Source of the DNA: X23 sp050251575
GTDB lineage: Bacteria > Bacillota > Clostridia > SK-Y3
Direction: 5' to 3'
NCBI GenBank assembly: GCA_050251575.1
Contig: JBFWMP010000120.1
Coordinates: 1 to 8,913 of the forward strand
DNA length: 8,913 bases
In this document: positions 4,706 to 8,913 of the stretch, piece by piece
Position numbering within the stretch: position 1 is the first letter of the stretch
How the letters are laid out: every line of letters starts with the position of its first letter
Made by a program: the position numbers and the translations under genes
Notes under the pieces: generated by a model
Told to the model about the DNA's origin: nothing
The model's database searches: none
Seen by the model: only the letters and a program-made list of their open reading frames with translations

Positions 4706-5722
4706 ATGAAAATTATTGTAGATGCAATGGGAGGAGACCATGCACCGATTGAAATCGTAAAAGGAAGCATTCAAGCTGCTAAAGATTTCAATGTTGACAT
4801 ATTTCTTGTAGGTAATGAAGAGACTATTATTCAAGAGTTAAAAAAATACCAATATCCGAATGAAAGAATACATATTATTCATGCTTCAGAAGTGATAACA
4901 AATGATGATAGCCCTACAAAAGCAATTAAGTTAAAAAAGGATTCTTCACTTGTGAAAGGTTTGAAAATGCTTAAGAATGGTGAGGGAGATGCATTTATTT
5001 CTGCGGGGAATACAGGAGCATTACTATCAGGAGCGTTATTACTGGTGGGTAGGATTAAGGGAGTGGATCGTCCTGCGCTGACTCCGGTTATACCTACTGA
5101 TACAGGTTATTCTGTGCTGGTAGATGCAGGTGCCAATACGAGTTGTAAACCTTTAAACCTTCTGCAGTTTGGAATCATGGGTTCTGCCTATATGAAAAAA
5201 GTATTGAATACGCCTTCTCCTAGGGTTGGATTGGTCAATATAGGTACAGAAGAAGGTAAGGGGAACGACTTAACAAAAGAATCCCATATACTTTTAAAAA
5301 AAGCACCCATTAATTTTATGGGTAACATTGAAGCAAGAGATATTGCAGCTGGTGTAGCAGATGTTCTCGTATGTGATGGATTTGTTGGGAATGTGATTTT
5401 GAAGTTTATGGAAGGCATGGGACTTACATTTTATGCTAATATTAAAAAGATATTTACTAAAAATATTTTTACCTATTTAGCAGCGATAATAGTGAAGAAT
5501 GGCTTGAAAGAATTCAAAAAAAAGATGGATTATACAGAGCACGGCGGGGCGCCTTTATTAGGTATTGATGGGGTGATAATAAAATCCCACGGAAACTCAA
5601 ATGCCAAAGCATTTTATTATGCTATCAAGCAAGCCCATAAGTTTATAGAAACAGGTGTAATTAGTGAAATAAAAGAATATATTCACAAGACTGGAGAGGA
5701 TAAGGTGGCATCAGATGAATAA
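4706..5722 (+). CDS. plsX: PlsX, phosphate acyltransferase
   Basis: PlsX converts acyl-ACP to acyl-phosphate, the donor that PlsY uses for the first acylation of glycerol-3-phosphate. It is a peripheral membrane enzyme linking fatty acid and phospholipid synthesis. The protein has 338 residues, normal for the family. Hallmarks are MKIIVDAMGGDHAP at the N-terminus, SAGNTGA (99-105), VDAGAN (139-144), VNIGTEEGKGND, GFVGNVILKFMEG and the C-terminal GGAPLLGIDG...HGNSNAKAF segment. The start at 4706 follows GAGGAGG (4692-4698) by 7 bases; an earlier in-frame ATG at 4679 lies within fapR and would add a nonconserved leader. The 3' end overlaps fabH by 8 bases, as expected for a coupled operon. Confidence 0.96.
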   Translation: MKIIVDAMGGDHAPIEIVKGSIQAAKDFNVDIFLVGNEETIIQELKKYQYPNERIHIIHASEVITNDDSPTKAIKLKKDSSLVKGLKMLKNGEGDAFISAGNTGALLSGALLLVGRIKGVDRPALTPVIPTDTGYSVLVDAGANTSCKPLNLLQFGIMGSAYMKKVLNTPSPRVGLVNIGTEEGKGNDLTKESHILLKKAPINFMGNIEARDIAAGVADVLVCDGFVGNVILKFMEGMGLTFYANIKKIFTKNIFTYLAAIIVKNGLKEFKKKMDYTEHGGAPLLGIDGVIIKSHGNSNAKAFYYAIKQAHKFIETGVISEIKEYIHKTGEDKVASDE

Positions 5723-6701
5723 TGCAGGAATTATAGGATTAGGTATGTATGTTCCCGATAAGATTATAACAAATCTTGATTTGGAAAAAATAGTTGATAC
5801 TTCTGATGAATGGATTAAAACCAGAACAGGGATAGAACAACGCCGTATTGCTGATGAGAATATTTTTACTTCGGATTTAGCAGTAGCAGCAGCTGAACGC
5901 GCATTGAAAGATGCAGGAATGCAGCCGGAAGAAGTGGAACTAATTATTGTAGCTACCTGTACTCCGGATATGTATAGTCCCTCTACTGCATGTATTGTAC
6001 AACATAAAATTGGAGCAATAAAGGCTGCTGCCTTAGATGTTAATGCAGCTTGCTCCGGATTCATCTATGGAATAACAGTAGCCAATCAATTTATTTCTAA
6101 CGGATATTATAAAAATGCCCTTGTGATTGGTGCTGAAACCTTATCTAAGGTAACGGATTGGAAGGATAGGAATACTTGTGTTCTTTTCGGAGATGGAGCA
6201 GGTGCAGTTATATTAAAGCCTGTAGCGAAAGATACGGGTATTATGGCAACGCATTTAGGTGCAGATGGTTCTCTTGGAAAACACCTTACTATTCCAGGAT
6301 TGTTTATAGATTCCTTGGAGCTGGAGAAGAGGTCCTCCGAAAACCCAAGGACTGTTTGGATGAATGGAACTGAAGTATTTAAATTTGCAGTTAAAATTAT
6401 GACGGATGCGGCACATGCGGTATTGAATACATTAGATATTAATATCAATGATGTGGACTTAATCATACCTCATCAGGCAAATATAAGAATTGTTGAAGGT
6501 GCCGCAAAAAGGTTAAAGGTAAGTAAAGATAAGATTTTCATCAATATACAAAAGTATGGGAATACCTCAGCAGCTTCCGTGCCTATTGCATTATATGAGG
6601 CAGTCCAGGAAGGACATGTAAAAAAGGATGATCTGCTGATTTTGGTTGGGTTTGGTGGAGGACTTACTTGGGGTTCTGCCGCTATCAAATGGGTTAAGTA
6701 A
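5715..6701 (+). CDS. fabH: FabH, beta-ketoacyl-ACP synthase III
   Basis: FabH starts fatty acid synthesis by condensing an acyl-CoA primer with malonyl-ACP in the cytoplasm. In Gram-positive bacteria it often accepts branched primers, but the primer choice cannot be read here. The 328-residue protein has the full catalytic triad: Cys113 in NAACSGF, His253 in PHQANIRI and Asn283 in YGNTSAAS. Further family features are DEWIKTRTGIEQRRIA near the N-terminus, GDGAGAVIL, and GFGGGLTWGSA at the C-terminus. The ATG overlaps the end of plsX, with AAGGTGG upstream as a weaker ribosome binding site, so translation is probably coupled. Confidence 0.96.
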   Translation: MNNAGIIGLGMYVPDKIITNLDLEKIVDTSDEWIKTRTGIEQRRIADENIFTSDLAVAAAERALKDAGMQPEEVELIIVATCTPDMYSPSTACIVQHKIGAIKAAALDVNAACSGFIYGITVANQFISNGYYKNALVIGAETLSKVTDWKDRNTCVLFGDGAGAVILKPVAKDTGIMATHLGADGSLGKHLTIPGLFIDSLELEKRSSENPRTVWMNGTEVFKFAVKIMTDAAHAVLNTLDININDVDLIIPHQANIRIVEGAAKRLKVSKDKIFINIQKYGNTSAASVPIALYEAVQEGHVKKDDLLILVGFGGGLTWGSAAIKWVK

Positions 6702-6714
6702 AGGAGAGGTTATA

Positions 6715-7662
6715 ATGAAAACACAATTATGTGAGTTATTAGGAATTGAATATCCTATTTTTCAAGGTGGAATGGCTTGGGTGTCTACTGCGGAATTAGC
6801 AGCTGCCGTATCAAATGGTGGAGGTTTAGGTATTATTGCTGCCGGAAACGCACCGGCCGACTGGGTAAAAAGTCAGATTAGAAAGGTGAGGGAGTTAACC
6901 GATAAGCCTTTTGGAGTTAATGTAATGTTGTTATCACCTTTTGTAGATGATGTGATGGATGTTATTTATGAAGAAAAGGTTTCTGTGATTACAACAGGTG
7001 CTGGAAATCCAGGAAAATATATTGAAAAGTTAAAATCCATAGGTACAAAAATTATACCTGTAGTACCTAGTGTTGCGTTAGCTAAAAAGATGGAAAAGGC
7101 TGGCGCAGATGCAATTATTGCAGAAGGAACAGAATCCGGAGGGCATATTGGGGAGCTTACGACTATCGTATTAGTACCGCAGGTTGTAGATGCTGTAAAT
7201 ATACCAGTTGTTGCGGCAGGAGGAATTGCAGATAGCAGAGGTGTTATTGCTGCTATTGCTCTTGGTGCGCAAGGAGTTCAGATAGGAACCAGATTTCTTT
7301 GTTCAACAGAATGTACTGTTCATGAAAACTATAAGAAGGCTGTAGTAGGTGCCAAAGATAGGGATGCCGTGGTAACCGGACGTTCCACAGGGCACCCTGT
7401 AAGAACATTAAAAAACAAGTTGACGAAAGAGTTTGATAAGCTGGAGGAAAACAAGGCATCCTCAGAAGAGATGGAGAATCTCGGAAAAGGTAGATTGCAG
7501 GCAGCAGTATGTGACGGAGATACTGTTTTCGGTTCTGTGATGGCCGGGCAGATTGCCGGACTTATTAATGATATTAAGCCTTGCAGTGAAATTATAAAGG
7601 ATTTGAATCAAAATACTTATACTGTAATTGATAGGATAAAAACCATTTGCGGAGGGAATTAA
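6715..7662 (+). CDS. fabK: FabK, FMN-dependent enoyl-ACP reductase II
   Basis: FabK reduces trans-2-enoyl-ACP, the last step of each elongation cycle, with FMN and NAD(P)H. It is the flavoprotein alternative to FabI found in streptococci and many clostridia. The 315-residue protein belongs to the nitronate monooxygenase-like TIM-barrel family. YPIFQGGMAW (13-22) and SNGGGLGIIAAGN (33-45) form the N-terminal flavin region. ESGGHIGE carries His144, matching the key histidine of pneumococcal FabK, and VVAAGGIADSRG and GVQIGTRFL bind the FMN phosphate. The family includes nitronate monooxygenases, but the operon position and these motifs favour FabK. AAGGAG (6701-6706) lies 8 bases before the ATG at 6715; an upstream in-frame ATG at 6646 lies inside fabH and is rejected. 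Confidence 0.94.
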   Translation: MKTQLCELLGIEYPIFQGGMAWVSTAELAAAVSNGGGLGIIAAGNAPADWVKSQIRKVRELTDKPFGVNVMLLSPFVDDVMDVIYEEKVSVITTGAGNPGKYIEKLKSIGTKIIPVVPSVALAKKMEKAGADAIIAEGTESGGHIGELTTIVLVPQVVDAVNIPVVAAGGIADSRGVIAAIALGAQGVQIGTRFLCSTECTVHENYKKAVVGAKDRDAVVTGRSTGHPVRTLKNKLTKEFDKLEENKASSEEMENLGKGRLQAAVCDGDTVFGSVMAGQIAGLINDIKPCSEIIKDLNQNTYTVIDRIKTICGGN

Positions 7663-7663
7663 T

Positions 7664-8608
7664 ATGGGAAAGATTGCATTTGTTTTTCCGGGTCAGGGAG
7701 CTCAATCAGTAGGTATGGGAAAAGACCTGGTTGAAAACTATTGCGTAGCGGATGCTATCTATGAGAAAGCTGCAGAATCACTAGGCTTGAATATGAAAGC
7801 TATGATTTTTGATGGTGATGAAGAAACATTGAAAATTACAGAAAATACTCAACCTGCCATATTAACTACCAGTATTGCATGTTTTGAAGTATTAAAAGAA
7901 TATGGAATCAAACCGGATGTAGTTGCAGGGTTGAGTTTGGGAGAATATTCAGCACATGTTGCAGCGGGTTCTATTGATTTTTCAGACGCAGTTCAATTGG
8001 TTAGAAAAAGAGGCAAGTATATGCAGGAAGCAGTACCTATAGGAGTGGGAACGATGGCTGCCATTTTAGGCTTGGATACTTCACTGGTTATGGAATGCTG
8101 CGAAGAGGCAAAAGACGCAGGAATTGTTGAACCTGCAAATTTTAATTGCCCTGGACAGATTGTTGTGGCTGGAGATACAAAAGCTGTAGAAAAGGTTTGT
8201 GAAATTGCAAAAGAAAAAGGTGCTAAAAGAGCCATGCTCCTTCCTGTAAGTGCCCCGTTTCACTGCAGCATGTTAAAGCCTGCAGGCGACAAACTGGCTG
8301 TAGAGTTAGATAACTTAGTGATTAAAGAAATGAGCATTCCTGTCATTGCTAATGTTAATGCAGAATATGTTAAAGATAAAGAACAAATAAAAGAATTGTT
8401 GATTCAGCAGGTTAGCAATAGTGTTAAATGGGAAGAGTCCATTAAGAGAATGATTAAGGATGGAGTAGATATATTTATTGAAGTTGGTCCTGGAAAGGCG
8501 CTCAGTGGATTTATAAAGAAAATAGATAATTCAGTCAAGGTATATAATATAGAGAATGTACCTTCTCTCAAAAAAATATTAGATGAGCTGTTAGGGGGGA
8601 CAAAATGA
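7664..8608 (+). CDS. fabD: FabD, malonyl-CoA:ACP transacylase
   Basis: FabD moves malonyl groups from CoA to acyl carrier protein, supplying the extender unit and also malonyl-ACP, a FapR ligand. The 314-residue protein is of normal length. FPGQGAQ lies at the N-terminus, the nucleophile Ser91 sits in GLSLGEYSAH, and the catalytic His200 in SAPFHCSML. IEVGPGKALSGF is the usual C-terminal motif. The nucleophile elbow has Leu where E. coli has His (GHSLGE), a variant I regard as common in Gram-positive FabD. GGAGGG (7651-7656) is 7 bases before the ATG, and only 1 base separates it from the fabK stop. The 3' end overlaps fabG in an ATGA junction. Confidence 0.96.
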   Translation: MGKIAFVFPGQGAQSVGMGKDLVENYCVADAIYEKAAESLGLNMKAMIFDGDEETLKITENTQPAILTTSIACFEVLKEYGIKPDVVAGLSLGEYSAHVAAGSIDFSDAVQLVRKRGKYMQEAVPIGVGTMAAILGLDTSLVMECCEEAKDAGIVEPANFNCPGQIVVAGDTKAVEKVCEIAKEKGAKRAMLLPVSAPFHCSMLKPAGDKLAVELDNLVIKEMSIPVIANVNAEYVKDKEQIKELLIQQVSNSVKWEESIKRMIKDGVDIFIEVGPGKALSGFIKKIDNSVKVYNIENVPSLKKILDELLGGTK

Positions 8609-8913
8609 ATTTAAAGGGAAAGACTGCTATTATTACGGGCGCAGGAAGAGGAATTGGTGAGGCTATAGCAACAAAACTTGCGCGAGAAGGTGCTAATATT
8701 GTTATCAACTATAGTACATCGTCTGCTAATGCTGAAAAGATTGTACAAGAGATCAGTGACAATGGGGGAAAAGCTATTGCATGCAGAGGCGATGTTAGAA
8801 ATATTAATGAGGTAGAGGACATTGTAAAGGTGGCCGCAGATACGTTTGGCAGTGTAGATATTCTGGTGAATAATGCAGGTATTACAAAAGATACACTTAT
8901 CATGAAAATGTCT
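8605..8913 (+). CDS. fabG: FabG, 3-oxoacyl-ACP reductase (partial, 3' end outside the window)
   Basis: FabG reduces 3-oxoacyl-ACP with NADPH, the first reduction of the elongation cycle. Only the first 103 residues are visible; the family usually has about 245-250. The Rossmann dinucleotide motif TGAGRGIG (residues 11-18), the GDV turn and NNAG (89-92) identify a classical short-chain dehydrogenase. The catalytic Ser-Tyr-Lys lies past the window edge. The assignment as FabG rather than another SDR rests on its place directly after fabD with a 4-base overlap. A run of G residues (8593-8599) serves as the ribosome binding site. Confidence 0.93.
   Translation, partial: MNLKGKTAIITGAGRGIGEAIATKLAREGANIVINYSTSSANAEKIVQEISDNGGKAIACRGDVRNINEVEDIVKVAADTFGSVDILVNNAGITKDTLIMKMS

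Noticed and set aside
6176..6373. Plus-strand open frame of 65 residues inside fabH
   Set aside because: It lies wholly within the conserved fabH coding sequence in another frame, and its product resembles no family I recognise.
7934..7936. Leu instead of His in the FabD nucleophile motif as a sign of lost function
   Set aside because: GLSLGE is, to my knowledge, a frequent variant in Gram-positive FabD, and the catalytic Ser91 and His200 are both present.

Overview
The window is AT-rich, with genes packed tightly on the plus strand, strong AGGAGG-type ribosome binding sites, and a FapR-controlled type II fatty acid operon that uses FabK as enoyl reductase. This points to a low-GC Gram-positive bacterium (Bacillota), most likely a member of the Clostridia. 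The sequence does not allow a genus call.

Left part (1-3440): three overlapping plus-strand genes form one translationally coupled unit. They are a 64-residue Cro/CI-type helix-turn-helix regulator, a small exosortase that best fits the exosortase K class (XrtK), and a 919-residue polytopic membrane protein. The large protein has about 11 N-terminal membrane helices, a VIT-like domain, a degenerate von Willebrand A-like domain and a C-terminal Glu-Pro/hydrophobic helix/basic tail signal. The last two genes look like a dedicated exosortase and its single substrate (the XrtK/MSEP-CTERM pair). This is the most unusual system in the window.

Middle part (3441-4125): a 685-base stretch with no credible gene, packed with palindromic repeats. 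Four elements of 70-77 bp begin with GTAG and end with CTAC and carry a hairpin inside each end. This is the architecture of paired REP sequences (REPIN/BIME). One solitary GTAG hairpin and one unrelated GTCATTCTGA-type dispersed repeat complete the cluster. The first element runs into the 3' end of the exosortase-substrate gene and supplies its last codons and stop. Between the last repeat and 3986 I see only AT-rich sequence. It is followed by a rho-independent terminator, a sigma-A-type promoter and a FapR-operator-like palindrome.

Right part (4126-8913): fapR-plsX-fabH-fabK-fabD-fabG (fabG cut by the window end), a compact operon with short gaps or overlaps. FapR senses malonyl-CoA/malonyl-ACP and represses the operon. 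PlsX links acyl-ACP to phospholipid synthesis. FabD makes malonyl-ACP, FabH starts the chain, FabG performs the first reduction and FabK the second. No acpP or fabF is seen, and they probably lie beyond the right edge. These genes look ordinary, with all key catalytic residues present.
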